Position numbers and translations under genes: made by a program. From positions 147,718,929-147,782,928 of the forward strand of contig OY744520.1 in assembly GCA_963556195.1 (NCBI GenBank): a DNA stretch of 64,000 bases, given 5' to 3'. Within the stretch, counting starts at the first letter, position 1, and the number at the start of each line of letters is the position of its first letter. Below are positions 9,700 through 21,444 of this stretch, piece by piece. The DNA is from Sepiola atlantica (Eukaryota; Mollusca; Cephalopoda; Sepiida; Sepiolidae). The notes beneath the pieces were generated by a model. That model saw nothing but the letters and a program-made list of their open reading frames with translations, was not told the DNA's origin and did not search any database.

Positions 9700-10600
9700 G
9701 TGTTTTTATTTATCACTCCTTTATCATTATGATAGTAGGTTCCTGTTATTTAAATCAATAATACAAAATAATATGATTAAATACGAGATATATAGTACTG
9801 ACAAAAGACCTTACACAGAAATTAGGAAACTTATTCTTCTTAGTGTTATTTATTTCAAATTATAGTGTCATTATTTATCTAATATATATTCGATAGTTTT
9901 GTCGATATTAACAGTAATTAATGAAAGTTATTTAACAAAAAAAAAAGATGTAATTCATTAATATTAAAGAAGGTTAAGATCATTTGAATTAAACGTCTTT
10001 ACTTTAAGAAATAAATATATACATCGAGGTGAGTTGCTTGTCTCCCCCTCATTTTCTCTCCTTCCTGCGCACACACTCTCGCTTGCGACGCCAAAGCAAC
10101 ATTTTTATTGTTATTTTAAGGAGCCCGCGTCATTAGTGAATTGAATTCTTTTTTTCTATCCATTTATTTCTTATAAATAAATTTTATCGAAATGACCAAA
10201 ATATTAATATTTATCTATTTTATGAATAAATGCAAAAGATTTTGCCCCGTGTATCAAAGACACTTATTAATGAATTTTTTTAAAACTTAGACATGAACTC
10301 TAATTGTCTTTGGGGGAAAGGGGTGAAGATCACACACTTTTTACAACAAATCTGTGTGTGTGAGGTCGATAATGTCAAAAATACACTGGACTTACCCGAC
10401 ACTTAACATTCTCATCAAAATATCGCATTTACTCTATAACTTAGTCCTTACTTAGTTTGCGGAGCGATAGCGAGCTGGAACCATTTATTTTTGCTATTGG
10501 AGATAAATTCTGTGCGTTATTTTCTGGCATTACGTATGGTTATACGACCTCGCCAGTCTAACTTAGTGTTAGTGTAAAAACAGTGTAAAAAAAATTAGTT
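9700..10600. other. Unannotated AT-rich sequence
   Basis: No supported coding region, RNA or repeat pair. Confidence 0.55.
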
Positions 10601-10615
10601 AACTGCCATAATACC

Positions 10616-11233
10616 AAGCCGCGCATGCGTGGTCCCCCTATGTATGTGACTCGATGTGGCGAGTGTAAAATGCAATAAATTTGGGCAATTTGGGGGCTTT
10701 ATGACCCCCCTTTGGCCCCCTGGGGTGCAAACCAGAATTTTTCTAGGGTCAAGGATACGCATTTCATATCCAGAACAATTGTCTCTACATTTTGGCCAAG
10801 TTTCAGAAAAATTGAATGTATGAATCAAACGTTATGGGAGAAAAGGGTCATTTTTTGCCATTTTGGGGCTTTTGACCGCCGGGGGCGCGAACCAGATTTT
10901 TTCCAAGGTCAGTGATACTTATTTTCTATTAGGAACAATTGCTTCCATATTTTGGCCAAGTTTCAGAGAAATTGAATGAATGGATGAAAAGTTATGGGGC
11001 AAAAAATGTCATTTTTTTCAATTTTGGGGACTTTTGACCTCCTGGGGGCTAACCAGATTTTTTTCAAAAATAGGAGAATGTCACGTTCTAACCTGACAAA
11101 AGTTACAACTTCATGCAAAATTTCAGAGAAATTCAATGGATGGTTGCGGAGAAAAATCCGGACAGACGGACGGATGGACGGACGGAAATGCATCAAAACA
11201 TAGGTCTCCCGATTTTATAAATCATGGGACCAA
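10616..11233 (+). repeat. ~615-bp dispersed repeat, copy 1 of 3
   Basis: Same layout and orientation as 22783-23375 and 41208-41832. It starts AAGCCGCGCATGCGTGGTCCC, then GTATGTGACTCGATGTGGCGAG. Three internal degenerate units of about 158 bp follow (TTGGCCAAGTTTCAG, GAAATTGAATG, then GGGGCTTTTGACC). It ends with a GGAC-rich tract and a hairpin CCCGATTTTATAAATC. The outer TGGTCCCCC and the terminal GGGACCA are inverted. It is non-coding. The repeated peptides seen in several frames are by-products of the internal units. Confidence 0.85.
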
Positions 11234-12205
11234 TTACCATAAAAAGTACAATTTCATACTTTAGTCGAGGGTGTTTATCTACAAATATAACACTATTAGT
11301 TGTTAATTTTTAAATGATAAAAACCTAGATTCATATTTAAAAAACTCGTCATTAAGTTTATTTTTATTTTTGTGTCTTTAATAAGAAAAGCAAACACATA
11401 CAGTAACTATTTTAAATTACTCAGGGATATATAATTATTTTATTTGATCAATTGACGTTCCGCTTTTAGTGATCGTCAAGAATAACAGCAGAAAGAAAAG
11501 GGGGGGCGGCAAAAATTAAATGGTCAACAGATAAATGTTACCTAAGGCCATACAACTTACTTTTTACCTACCTGTCTTTTTTCTGCTTTTAAATATTTTA
11601 AAGCGTTTTTTTTTATTTCAATTAAAATCTTCGGCCAAATATATTACGTTAGATTGAAAAAGAAAATAACTGACAGTCGATCGCCGACCGCCTACGAAGC
11701 CCGATGATTTTTTTGTAATTTCCCTTATTCAATTAGGTAGAAATTAAATTTTAAAGCATTTGGGACTTTTATTTGTTGACTATTTATTTGTTTATTTCAC
11801 CAAAAATAAACGAAAAACTCATTAAACAAACTTTGGGTATCTTCGCTTACGTCATTTTGAAAATAGAAAAGTAATGCGATCGGATTTGGACGAATTATTG
11901 AAATGTAATAAAAATGCTTTCAAATCCTTTAAAACACACAAAATAGTCAGGTAGGTAGAAAAGTAACGTTATTACCTTTGATAACAGTTATTTGTTGATT
12001 ATTTGTTTTTTAACCACGTTTTTTCTGTTGGTTGTGCTTGACCATCGCCTTGATATTTTGTTTATTGAGTTTATTATGGGGAATTCATTTTTATGCTTAT
12101 ACAATATCACATCCCCACATTAGACTATATCAAATAGCACTATGACAATCATCTTTTTGTTGTTTTTCTTAAAATGATAAAAATGGGAAAGAAAATTGAT
12201 TCTTT
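11234..12205. other. Unannotated AT-rich sequence
   Basis: Nothing recognised. Confidence 0.55.
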
Positions 12206-12272
12206 GTTTTTTCTGTGGATAACTCTACAGCTAGATTAATAGCTGCCAGGAGGGCCAAGTATTTTTTGCTAG

Positions 12273-12273
<1 letters not shown>

Positions 12274-12326
<53 letters not shown>
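12274..12326. repeat. TA microsatellite
   Basis: TA array with one ACATA interruption. Confidence 0.95.
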
Positions 12327-12327
<1 letters not shown>

Positions 12328-12329
12328 CA

Positions 12330-12695
12330 GAAGTTTAGATATTATTGTACAAATGGTTTCACGAATAAACCGGAGCTTGGTAAAGAACCAGATTTTAAAT
12401 CTATTTTATTATTCGTCAAAAATTTTGGATCACTCAAAGTTGTATGAACTTTTTATGGAACTATATTACAAAGTTCCTATGTAACTAATTACAAATCCGA
12501 CATCATTGCACATCTAAAGTGTGGTTCAGCACTACGAATCTATTGTGGGCAAAGTGTTCCAAAGATTTCCAAACAAATGACTGATAAGTGAGGAAACGGA
12601 TTCAAACCGATGTATTTTTACCAGATTCCTGTTTATTATCAACACCATTAATACCATCATATCTCAACTTCGGTCAAATGTATACTCTCAGAACA
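12330..12695. other. Unannotated sequence
   Basis: A short open frame continues out of the TA array to about 12484 (FYYSSKILDHSKLYELF) but has no recognisable family match. Confidence 0.4.
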
Positions 12696-12698
12696 AAA

Positions 12699-12699
<1 letters not shown>

Positions 12700-12771
<72 letters not shown>
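12700..12771. repeat. TA microsatellite
   Basis: About 70 bp of TA with one TTTATA interruption, directly next to the MITE at 12775. Confidence 0.95.
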
Positions 12772-12773
<2 letters not shown>

Positions 12774-12774
12774 C

Positions 12775-13047
12775 AATTAAGTGATTAGAATAACAATTGT
12801 GTAAATACAATATATATTAAATCATCAATTGTTCAAAATTGTTTAGTTAATCTTTCCTTAAACCATGGCTTTTCAAAATGGTATCTTATCGTCAAAGGAG
12901 AGTAGACAGATAAGTTGGTAAAAGAGAAATTGCATGATTTAATGAAGGAATAACAAAATAATTTTCTTATATAAAACCCATTATTTTGAACAATTGATGA
13001 CTTGATAAATATTGTATTTTACACAATTCTTATTCTCATAACTTAAT
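12775..13047. mobile_element. MITE-like element with ~65-bp inverted ends
   Basis: The left end reads ATTAAGTGATTAGAATAACA, then AATTGTGTAAATACAAT and TCATCAATTGTTCAAAAT. The right end (12985-13047) is its inverted counterpart with several changes. The short core contains no gene but is related to 6100-6315. It is a non-autonomous DNA element or foldback repeat of unknown superfamily. Confidence 0.7.
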
Positions 13048-13049
13048 AG

Positions 13050-13435
13050 TTTATATAATTGATCTATCTCGAATATCGGGCTTCAACTCCTACGGACAAA
13101 ATGTATAAGAACTGTGTGTATGCGATTTCATATAAGTGTAGGAAATATATAAAGATGAAACATGTCAGCCACCTAAAGTAAGGCTAGAAGAACACGGGAA
13201 AGCCCTAATACGTATGAGTATCGAAAAGTCGAATATAGCTGACCACATATGGAGGGAAAAGGGAAGCCATCTACGCTTATGGGAAGAAGTAACACATAGA
13301 GATAGAGAAAAAACGGTGCAGAGTAAAACGACTCAAAGAAGCAGCGCATATGTTGGCCAACAATGCCTTACTAAGCAAACCTGGTATAGAATTTAATACA
13401 ATATGGGGACCATTAATTATAAATAATAGATAAGG
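13050..13435. other. Unannotated sequence
   Basis: The 60-codon frame at 13214-13396 shows no recognisable family. Confidence 0.45.
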
Positions 13436-13439
13436 TTAT

Positions 13440-13442
13440 TAT

Positions 13443-13530
<88 letters not shown>

Positions 13531-13535
13531 GGGGG
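13440..13535. repeat. TA arrays followed by GT and a G-run
   Basis: TA repeats with short interruptions, then GTGTGTGTG and GGGGGGG. Confidence 0.95.
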
Positions 13536-13654
13536 GGTGTGTATATACAGTGATATCTAGTAATAAAAAGTACTGATATATGGTGATACGTAGTAAGACT
13601 ACACATTAAAAACAAGAATAGGTTTAAGGCTTTCAAAATTCATACTAGGCAAGT

Positions 13655-13700
13655 ACCCATGGCGCAGTGGATATAGTACTAAGTAAGAAATACAGTTCTA
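13655..13700 (+). mobile_element. tRNA-like SINE head fragment
   Basis: Contains CCCATGGCGCAGTGGATATAG, which fits an RNA polymerase III A box (TGGCGCAGTGG). No B box follows at the expected distance, so this is at most a truncated head. Confidence 0.35.
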
Positions 13701-14195
13701 ATTAGTCATTTGAAGTATATACATTTTCCTCGTCAAAATTTTACTATAGTATAACAATAACCACATGCATGATAAACTACACATTTACGCACAACACCAA
13801 CAACAATTCTTAATGCGTATTTCACGAAAAAATAATTACAGTTCCATTTTGAACAAAAAACATTATTATCATTCCGAGATTTCTACCTCTCCCAAAAACA
13901 TTTTTGGCAAAGAGGGTAACCGCGATTATCCCTCTCTATATAAGTATTCCTCACACGCAACCTATCAACACCGACACATCAGTTTATAGATGGGAACAAA
14001 TTTAACCGCACCGCCCGATCCATTATTCTGGAATTATATTCTGAGATTCTGACTGCATGTAATTACACGTTATTTCATAACATTGAATTTAAACGAAGCC
14101 ATTCAACAACAGCCATGCGTACAGGCAAGTACATTTTCAGATGGTTTACATTTTCCGCCGATATAGTTTTTACTAGATTTCTGATAAGACGAACA
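13700..14195. other. Unannotated sequence
   Basis: No supported feature. Confidence 0.5.
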
Positions 14196-14199
14196 GCTC

Positions 14200-14566
14200 A
14201 AATTTAGTTAATAATGCTGTTACGTTAATTACCTAATGTAAAAAAAGGTTTGTTTTTTCCACCTGAAACGTAAAAATAGCAATTCAATTTTTGTATCAAA
14301 CACGATAACACGATTTATTTTGTCATAAACTTTTTAACTAATATATATAAACCTTGAAAGATTAACATTTTTTAGAAAATTTATTTAGTCATGCTGTTAC
14401 TTTAATAAGCTAATAAGAAAAGAAGTTATTTATGCTTTTTTTCAAGTAAAAAGTAAAAAAAAATAACACGATAACAGTTACGATTTATTTTGTTATATAC
14501 TTTTTAATTAATATATATTAACCTTAGCAATTTCACGTATTTGAAAATTACCTTCAATATTAATCG
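14200..14566. repeat. Tandem duplication, two diverged ~182-bp units
   Basis: Both units contain ATGCTGTTAC, a TAATAAG/TACCTAAT spacer, ACGATTTATTTTGT, and ACTTTTTAA with TAATATATAT. No coding sequence. Confidence 0.75.
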
Positions 14567-14603
14567 TAAAAAACAAAAATATGAACGCTAAACAAAAAGT
14601 ATC

Positions 14604-14924
14604 CTTCTAGACTGCGGCAATTTTTCGGGCGCCTTAATCCAAAGCGCCCTTCTTGTAAGGAGATGGATTTTCCCAAATTAAAAACCGACTTTTTGTCTAA
14701 CTCTGCCCCTTATTTTAATATTAGCCGATTGATATAAGGCAATTTCTTACTTTTTCCAACCGATTTGTCGGCTGTTAACTAATCGGCACTTTTACCATTA
14801 CTATTGTTCCGATTTACTTGCCTCCCTACGAGGCCAGCTTTTGACACAAGGTGAGTTTTATTCTATGTACCCAGATAAGGACACCCAGGCTAGGACAAAT
14901 ATGTAAATTGCCGCAGTCTAGAAG
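14604..14924. mobile_element. 321-bp MITE with CTTCTAGACTGCGGC ends
   Basis: The left end CTTCTAGACTGCGGCAATTT is inverted exactly at the right end, and TA lies just outside the right tip. The interior is non-coding. The tips resemble those of the 174-bp element at 48571-48744 (CTTCTGCAGTTTACGG), so both may use the same transposase. Confidence 0.75.
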
Positions 14925-14929
14925 TATTT

Positions 14930-15285
14930 CTCCCAACACAAACCGATAAATTATTAACTATAGTATAACAGGCACTACACTTTAACGCTATTTGTATTTT
15001 GAAAATTAACAAATAACATCACACGTATTATATAATACGTTACAGTTTACTGATAAGCGAATTGGGCCTCTTTATTAATTAATAACCGGAAGGCACACTC
15101 AAGGAACAATCTTCTCTTTAACATGTTATTAACGGCCGACACTAACAATTAAACGTAAGGTATACCAGAATACATACGTATATAAACCCATGAATATTTG
15201 CGTGACTAACCTAAACTAGGATTTATTTTTTAAAAAAACGTGACAAAACGACGATATACTAAAAAATACAGATAATGTCTGTTTC
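14930..15285. other. Unannotated sequence
   Basis: Nothing recognised. Confidence 0.5.
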
Positions 15286-15289
15286 TTTA

Positions 15290-15950
15290 TTTGAGACTGC
15301 TTTCACAACACATTAAAGGTCCACAGAGCTTTAATGAACTCGATGCAATTATTGCACATGGACTACTACAGGATGCCAATGGCTAAGATGCTACTATACG
15401 AAAGTATGTTACTTTACAAGAAGTATTTAAATCTGAATATTTGATACATTTGGTTGCCATCATGTTCACTACATGTGCAATGTCTTACGCAAAACGAGTT
15501 TGGGATACCAACCGCATGAACACTCATCAATTTTTCGGATGGTATCATACAAATCAAGAAAAAGCAGATTTTTGACAAAAACCTCCTATTGTTCCACGAG
15601 GAAATCCTGCTGATGAGCTCAATGCTTGCATTTAATTGTCATATTTGTGAAAGTACATCAAGACTGTAACATTATCTACATACATTCGCGTGCATCTCAA
15701 TAAGAAGATTGCAACATCAAACCATGGCAAGAGTGTTATTACTACATGTATTGTATTACTTGTTTCATCTGTTTGTTTACGTTAACATTGTGATGGTCAA
15801 TCATAAGCACCAAATATTGCATACAAGGCGAATAATCTGTCACTGTGCTACCTCGCCACATACAAGAAAGTCTATTAATTTACACAGATTAAGCAAACTG
15901 CGGCGAAGGCCGACTGTAGAATGTACCGGCTCTTCTCAACAAGGAGTGTA
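15290..15950 (+). pseudogene. Decayed coding block of unknown family
   Basis: One frame reads as real protein despite stops. It contains FNELDAIIAHGLLQDANG, then a stop, then IRKYVTLQEVFKSEYLIHL, MFTTCAMSYAKRVWD, MNTHQFFGWYHTNQEKADF, another stop, and KPPIVPRGNPADELNACI. After two more stops there is a shift to the next frame, where 15709-15951 stays open (LLLHVLYYLFHLFVYVNIV). The third-position substitutions and long stop-free runs between lesions argue for ancestral coding. A SINE lies directly downstream (16046-16275). I do not recognise the family. A transposon or an old viral insertion are both possible. Confidence 0.5.
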
Positions 15951-16045
15951 GTCATCCAACTACTTAGAACCTAGGCCGATGGCTCACAAGTAGGATTTAT
16001 ACTCGCTAGAACGAGCAAATAAACATTAGATTTTTGACTGTGAGA

Positions 16046-16275
16046 TGATATATATGATTATTTTCACAATTAGACAATTCCGCAGCCCACAATCCATGAA
16101 AATAACAAACCGGAAGTTCTAGACTCTAATCATGTACAGACGTATACCTTTCATCCTTTCGGAATTATCAGTGTAGAGATAGTTATTTTTACGGGTCGCA
16201 CGATTTGAACTCCGGAACAAGTGTCACCTTTAACTCAAAATCCCAACGCCCTAACCAATGAGGCCATTGTGAACA
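16046..16275 (-). mobile_element. tRNA-derived SINE-like element (family A), minus strand
   Basis: On the minus strand the head reads ATGGCCTCATTGGTTAGGGCG (A-box-like) and GAGTTCAAATCGTGC (B-box-like). It is followed by a body with TCTAGAACTTCCGGTTTGT that matches 5930-5995. The tail runs into TA-rich sequence near 16046. Confidence 0.65.
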
Positions 16276-16428
16276 ACTATATGAATTGGTAAGAAATAAA
16301 CCACATTATGCAGAGCATGCAACGTGTTCAACAAGGAGGAACCTGCATTTAAAGCTATGATTTGTCGGCTGTATTATTACGTCTCACTAGAGGGTCATGC
16401 CGAATAGGGACTACAAATAACACCCCCC

Positions 16429-16456
<28 letters not shown>
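16429..16456. repeat. TA microsatellite
   Basis: Short TA array after a C-run. Confidence 0.95.
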
Positions 16457-16461
<5 letters not shown>

Positions 16462-16870
16462 GAAGTCAGGTTCATATTATATTCCAATGACCATGTTTTT
16501 ATTTTATTATTTTTTTATTTTTTCACATTTCGAAAAAAGATAACATTTTTGTGAGATATATTTGTGACGGTCCATTTCATTTGTCTTGTGCCAAACAACA
16601 TTTTTATGTCAATATTGTCTCATCAGATAAATTAAAAAAGAGTAAAGAGTTTTTGGATTAAAGTGTCTTGAAAAAACCTACACTATACAGTGGTTCGTTT
16701 ATATATATTAGAAGCTCCTTTAAATAAAATTAAAGTAAGGACACTGTTTGACAGATTATAAATAGTCATTCACTTGTGCAATACTCCGACTCAGTCATCG
16801 AGTTCTCTCGAATGTCCTAATGTTTACACGCGGCGCTTACAGTGTTAAATATAACTTAATTTCCCCGTTA
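16457..16870. other. Unannotated sequence
   Basis: Nothing recognised. Confidence 0.5.
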
Positions 16871-16874
16871 CCAC

Positions 16875-17020
16875 GTGACAATGTCCTGTTGCCTAATGTA
16901 CTAAACGAACACTTACAAATTCATGGTGCAATTGTGAACCGTCTGAGATTATTTCTCTGCGCAAGTGAAAGCCGTAAGCTCGAAACGACGTCGTACGTAG
17001 GTAAAATATTATAAAAAATA
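16875..17020 (+). mobile_element. SINE-like element (family B), copy 1
   Basis: Contains GAACACTTACAAATTCATGG, GTGAACCGTCTGAGATTATTT and the end CTCGAAACGACGTCGTACG, then TAGGTAAAATATTA. These match the reverse complements of 43983-44165 and 44333-44525. The CGAAACG-type end resembles 3' tails of Penelope-like elements, which may be the mobilising partner. Confidence 0.6.
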
Positions 17021-17510
17021 ATTTAATATCATGTAAATATAGACTAATACTCTACATCGGTTTCAGGATGCTACTGATAATCATAAGTGTGTATGGTAGT
17101 TCTCTTACGTCTATAATCATACCAGATTGTAGAGATCAGTAACGTATGCTCCTTATTATCGGTAATACCATGAAACTGCAGTGGTGGGATAGGCTATGTA
17201 CTCATATTGAGTGTTATCATCACAACGGCTCGACCGCTGTAACCCTCGGCCTGTTTCATGTGTATCTTTTCGATCTCGGGAAAATGGACATAATTTCGAA
17301 CCGAACCCTTTATTTAATCCACGGGGTAGCATGCTCTCGTTCCGTTAGCCATGACTGGAATAAGGCTTCGCAATTCTTCGTATCGCCCGTAGGCTTGTGA
17401 GTGTGTACTCCAACTCACAATCCTACAAACGGTGTTATAAAATGTATAATGTTATATGGGGTATATTTTGTTAAATATGGTCAGTAGTAGACAAAGAGGT
17501 GATGTAAGTT
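17021..17510. other. Unannotated sequence with an 84-codon frame
   Basis: The frame at 17146-17400 is open but without a recognised motif. It is not called as a gene. Confidence 0.4.
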
Positions 17511-17514
17511 CTAG

Positions 17515-17895
17515 TTGCAAATTCATATAAGATTTTAACAATCGGTACAAGATGTCAATTGAGAAATATTACCCATATTTTTGTTTCTTTGGTGTATTAA
17601 ATAGGGTTTTAGGGGGTATAGTATGAAAACACTTTCCAATTTGTAAATTTAAATATTTTAGATTTGCATTAAATATTAACCATACAAATTAGACACCAAT
17701 TAAGCAATACTCCCTGGGTTACAGCTTCCTCTAAAGAGCCCTTAAGTTTAAGCTTTACATTTTTGACATTTGCTAAAATCAAAATCATGTAATGATTAAA
17801 TCAAAACTGGAATAAGGATTCTAGTTATAAAGTATAGTAGTATTATATATTCATTTTAATCTTCGTGATGTGACATAAAATTGGTGCAAACTACA
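17515..17895 (+). repeat. Dispersed repeat, related to 33595-33965
   Basis: Shared landmarks in the same order and orientation: TTTTAACAAT, TCAATT-AGAAATATT, AAATTTAAATATTT, TTCTTCC/CTTCCTCTAAAGAGC, and TTAAGC(C)TTTACATTTT, then GACATTT. Non-coding. Confidence 0.65.
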
Positions 17896-17896
17896 A

Positions 17897-17900
<4 letters not shown>

Positions 17901-17936
<36 letters not shown>
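17901..17936. repeat. TA microsatellite
   Basis: Pure TA array. Confidence 0.95.
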
Positions 17937-17939
<3 letters not shown>

Positions 17940-17940
<1 letters not shown>

Positions 17941-19060
17941 GAATGTCAATGCATATTCACAGAAGAATTAAATTCTTAGAGAAAATGTCAGAGATCAGCG
18001 AGTAAAGTTGAAATAAGTGAATATGTTTGTTACAGTTTAAGGCAATACGGAGATGCAAACTGTAACATCATAATTGCAATGGCTTCATCTATATGAATAT
18101 GTAGTACAATTAGTTATTTTATTATGCATTTATCCAGTAAAATTCATGATTAGAAAAGAATTCAAAAGGACAACTACTGGTTTTGAATAACTAATTTGTT
18201 CAATTTTTTAAATTTATTTAAGAGAAAACAAGTGACACCACGTTGACTACCGGAAATAGATAAGGTATTACGGACTAATATACATTTTGCGTTTCAAAAT
18301 CCATACTGGTTTTGATATGTCTATGTCTGCGTGTATATGGTTAAGTCTATATTTAAATGAGTATTACCGTATGTATGTTGAATAAAACCAACGCTTACTC
18401 TCTAGGTGCCAACGTCGAGCCATCATCCACTTTCTGTATGTCGGTTGATCTGTTTAAACCGTTCATTTTCTGTGACTTTATTCAGTTGATGTTGAAGTTG
18501 AATTTTCGCTTTTCCAGAATCGACAGCCGAGACAAAAGGAGAGAAAAGCGAGGAAATAACGATATAATCCATTCAACAAAGAATTTGACTTTTTTCAAGA
18601 TTTTCCGGATGCATTCCGAAGAAATAGCTACTCGATAAACAAAATTCTTTCATTTCGAAGGCATCTTATGAGCACCTTCCAAGATTCAGTGACTTTTAAA
18701 ACACAATGGTTGATCGGCAGGTGTTGGGAATTTTAATTAAGGTTTGTTTAGAATATTCCGTCTTGGGCAAAATCGAGACAATTCCAATATCTGCTACACA
18801 TGATAATCACTTTTATCATCAATAATGTCAGGAACTTAATTAAATCAATCCTTTCTCCTAAAAAAGCGATTTCTTAAATATAAATCTATATGTCCATGTA
18901 TACTTCATAAAATTATGCGTCTTCATATTGTTGTTTCACAAACTTTTGTTTGGTGTCAGTGTTCCCTTTATTGTTTGTTTAAAACTTTTAATCATCATCA
19001 TCGGCTTGATCATCGAAATCATGATCATTATATTAGATGGATTTAGCTTTGTTTTCTCTT
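17940..19060. other. Unannotated sequence
   Basis: A 93-codon frame at 18357-18638 has no recognised motif. Nothing else stands out. Confidence 0.5.
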
Positions 19061-19165
19061 ACGTAAAGTTTAAATGCTGTCCTTTAGAGATGGTATGACG
19101 GGCAGAGTCTTTAATTCATCTGTTTCTTTCTTTTACACACACAGCATCATACAATACAACACAAA

Positions 19166-19169
19166 CACT

Positions 19170-19240
<71 letters not shown>

Positions 19241-19260
19241 ATGTGTATGTGTGTGTGTGT
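19166..19260. repeat. Compound CA / TA / GT microsatellite
   Basis: A CA tract, a TA array and a GT tract in series. Confidence 0.95.
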
Positions 19261-19261
19261 A

Positions 19262-19495
19262 CGAAAATAGATGTGACCTGTTTCCCGCTGCGCCAGCTAT
19301 TAAGCTCGGTTAGATTGTTTAAATTAGGAAAAGGTGAACTTCCAAAGCTAGTTAAATATAAAAATAAAGAAATAGTCGCTTTCTGCTCGATGTATACGTC
19401 TCTCTACCTACGCTTAAAATAATATTAAAACTTCTGGTAATATTATCGTTTGTTTATAACTATACTATTTTTTCCTTAATGCATTACCTTCACAT

Positions 19496-19535
<40 letters not shown>

Positions 19536-20100
19536 ACAGATGTGTATAGATAGTTATCAGAAAATGGTCGAATTCGTAATTTTAATTTTATGAAAATAAT
19601 AATAATATCATTTAAATTACTTGTATAATCAGTACAAAAACGTCAGGCCTTATATGAATATTTATTGAGATTGAATTTAATGAATATTAAATACATTTTA
19701 ATAGATGTTATATACTTAACACATTTACACTATCATAATAAAAGCTACTTTTAATTAATTACACTCCATTCAAATTACAATAGAACTTTATTTTATTCAT
19801 TATAAATACTATTTTAACATAGCAATTTTATTCAAATTACTTAAGTTCCCTCAGTGCTATTATACGTCTTTCCAATTAGCTTACCCAGATAAATGAATAA
19901 CATGAAAAAAATATAAATGAACACCCTCGTCCAAAATCTAAGTACAATAGAATTGCCTCCCTAATCAAAAACCCGTTCAACATTGCTCGCAAATCGCTAT
20001 ACAAGTTTTAAATTGGCAATGTTATCACTTACTAAAACTAAATAATTACTTACTAAAACTAAATACGTACACATAATTCATTGGGGCAATTTGTCTATGA
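19262..20100. other. AT-rich sequence with a short TA array
   Basis: A TA array lies at about 19499-19531. The rest shows no supported feature. Confidence 0.55.
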
Positions 20101-20114
20101 TGTATATATATATA

Positions 20115-21441
20115 CAGGGTGTTTCAAAAGTCTTGGGAACATAACGATTTTTAATAACTCAAAAACTATTATGAGTTGAAAAATGAAATTGGTACCGTTG
20201 GAAAGGTTAAAGTTTCAAGTTTTGTGGGGAATCTTCAAAGTTGCTCAATATGAGCACCATTCGTCACACGGCAGACATCTAGTCGATAGTCCATTTCCTG
20301 CCAAACGCGTTCCAGCATCTTGACGTGAATGGTTCCCACAACTGCCGTTACTCGAGCCTTTAGTTCGTCAATATCTCTTGGAAGGGGCGGCACATAGACT
20401 TGTTGCTTGACAAAGCCCCAAAGGAAAAAGTCACACGGGGTAAGATCTGAGACCTAGGAGGCCAGGGCATGAGAACGTCATCACCTCGCCCAGATCTCCC
20501 AATCCATCCACCAGGCAGCCTTGTGTTAAGAAACTGCCTTACTCTAAGACTCCAGTGTGGTGGTGCACCATCTTGTTGAAAAATGAAGTCATCAGATTCT
20601 GCTTGTTCCAACTGAGCCATTAACCAGTCTTCCAGCATGTTGAGATAGGATTCACCAGTGATAGTTGCCTCTTCAAAGAAGAACGGTCCATAGACACCTT
20701 TCTTGGAAATTGCACAAAACACGTTCACTTTTGGTGAATCTCGCTCGTGCTCAAGAGGTTCATGAGGATTCTCAGTACCCCATATGCGAGTGTTATGCTT
20801 GTTAACTTTGCCATTCAGATGGAAGGTCGCCTCATCGCTAAAAACAAGCCGGTCATCAAAGCCGTTATCTTCCAACTTCTCTTGCATTGCAATGCAAAAC
20901 TCACGGCGAAGTGGCTTATCAGTGTCCTTCAACTTTTGGACCAACTTGAGCTTGTAAGGTACCATTTGCAGTCGTTTCCTTAAGACACGCCAGACAGTTG
21001 CTGGAGCAAGCTGAAGTTCCCTGCTGGCTCTTCTCACTGATTTACGGGGGCTCCGCTGAAAGGCTGTCCGATCTTGCTAAACTGCATCTTCTGAAGTTGA
21101 AGGGCGACCTGTTCGCTTACTTGGGCACAAACACCCATCTCTCACAAATTTAGCATGCCATCTGACATTGGATTTCCTTTCAGGGGCTTCTTTTTTAAAT
21201 TTCCTGCGAAATGCACGCTGAACACATGTCCACGATTCAGTCTTTGCAAATTGGAGGACGCAAAATGCCTTGTCTTGTTTAGAGAATGCCATTACTGCAC
21301 CTGGAAAGATAACACGAAAATCATTAGTATGACCAAAAACTTGATTAAGCAAGCTTTAAAATGGTACCAGTTTCATTTTTCTACCTGGAATAGTTCATGA
21401 GATATACGCATTTGTAATGTTCCCAAGACTTTTGAAACACC

Positions 21442-21444
<3 letters not shown>
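20115..21444 (-). mobile_element. Second Tc1/mariner element, minus strand
   Basis: The ends CAGGGTGTTTCAAAAGTCTT and their inverted counterpart bound a 1330-bp element with TA outside both tips (20113-20114, 21445-21446). The inverted ends match almost exactly for about 28 bp, then imperfectly for about 80 bp. It contains one broken transposase gene on the minus strand. It differs from the element at 1640-3020 in both terminal sequence and protein. Confidence 0.9.
20235..21292 (-). pseudogene. Mariner-type transposase with an in-frame stop and a frameshift
   Basis: The start is the ATG at 21292-21290 (MAFSKQDKAFCVLQFAK), followed by a DNA-binding region (CVQRAFRRKFKK). A TAG at 21079-21077 interrupts it after STSEDAV, and the same frame resumes with TAFQRSPRKSVRRASREL. 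Catalytic residues are visible at LVFSDEATFHLNG and FIFQQDGAPPHWS. A one-base deletion near 20450 turns the RSPDLTPCD region into RSQILPR. The correct continuation (LTPCDFFLWGFVKQQVY) lies in the next frame and runs to the stop at 20237-20235. With the shift allowed for, 46 residues separate the last two aspartates, five more than in the first element, the extra ones being in GRSGRGDDVLMPW. Confidence 0.85.

Noticed and set aside
10963..11203. Similar peptides in minus frames at 10963, 23187, 41512 (FLRNHPLNFSEILHEVVT)
   Set aside because: They look conserved only because the underlying non-coding repeat is present three times; frames are broken differently in each copy and end in the GGAC tract.
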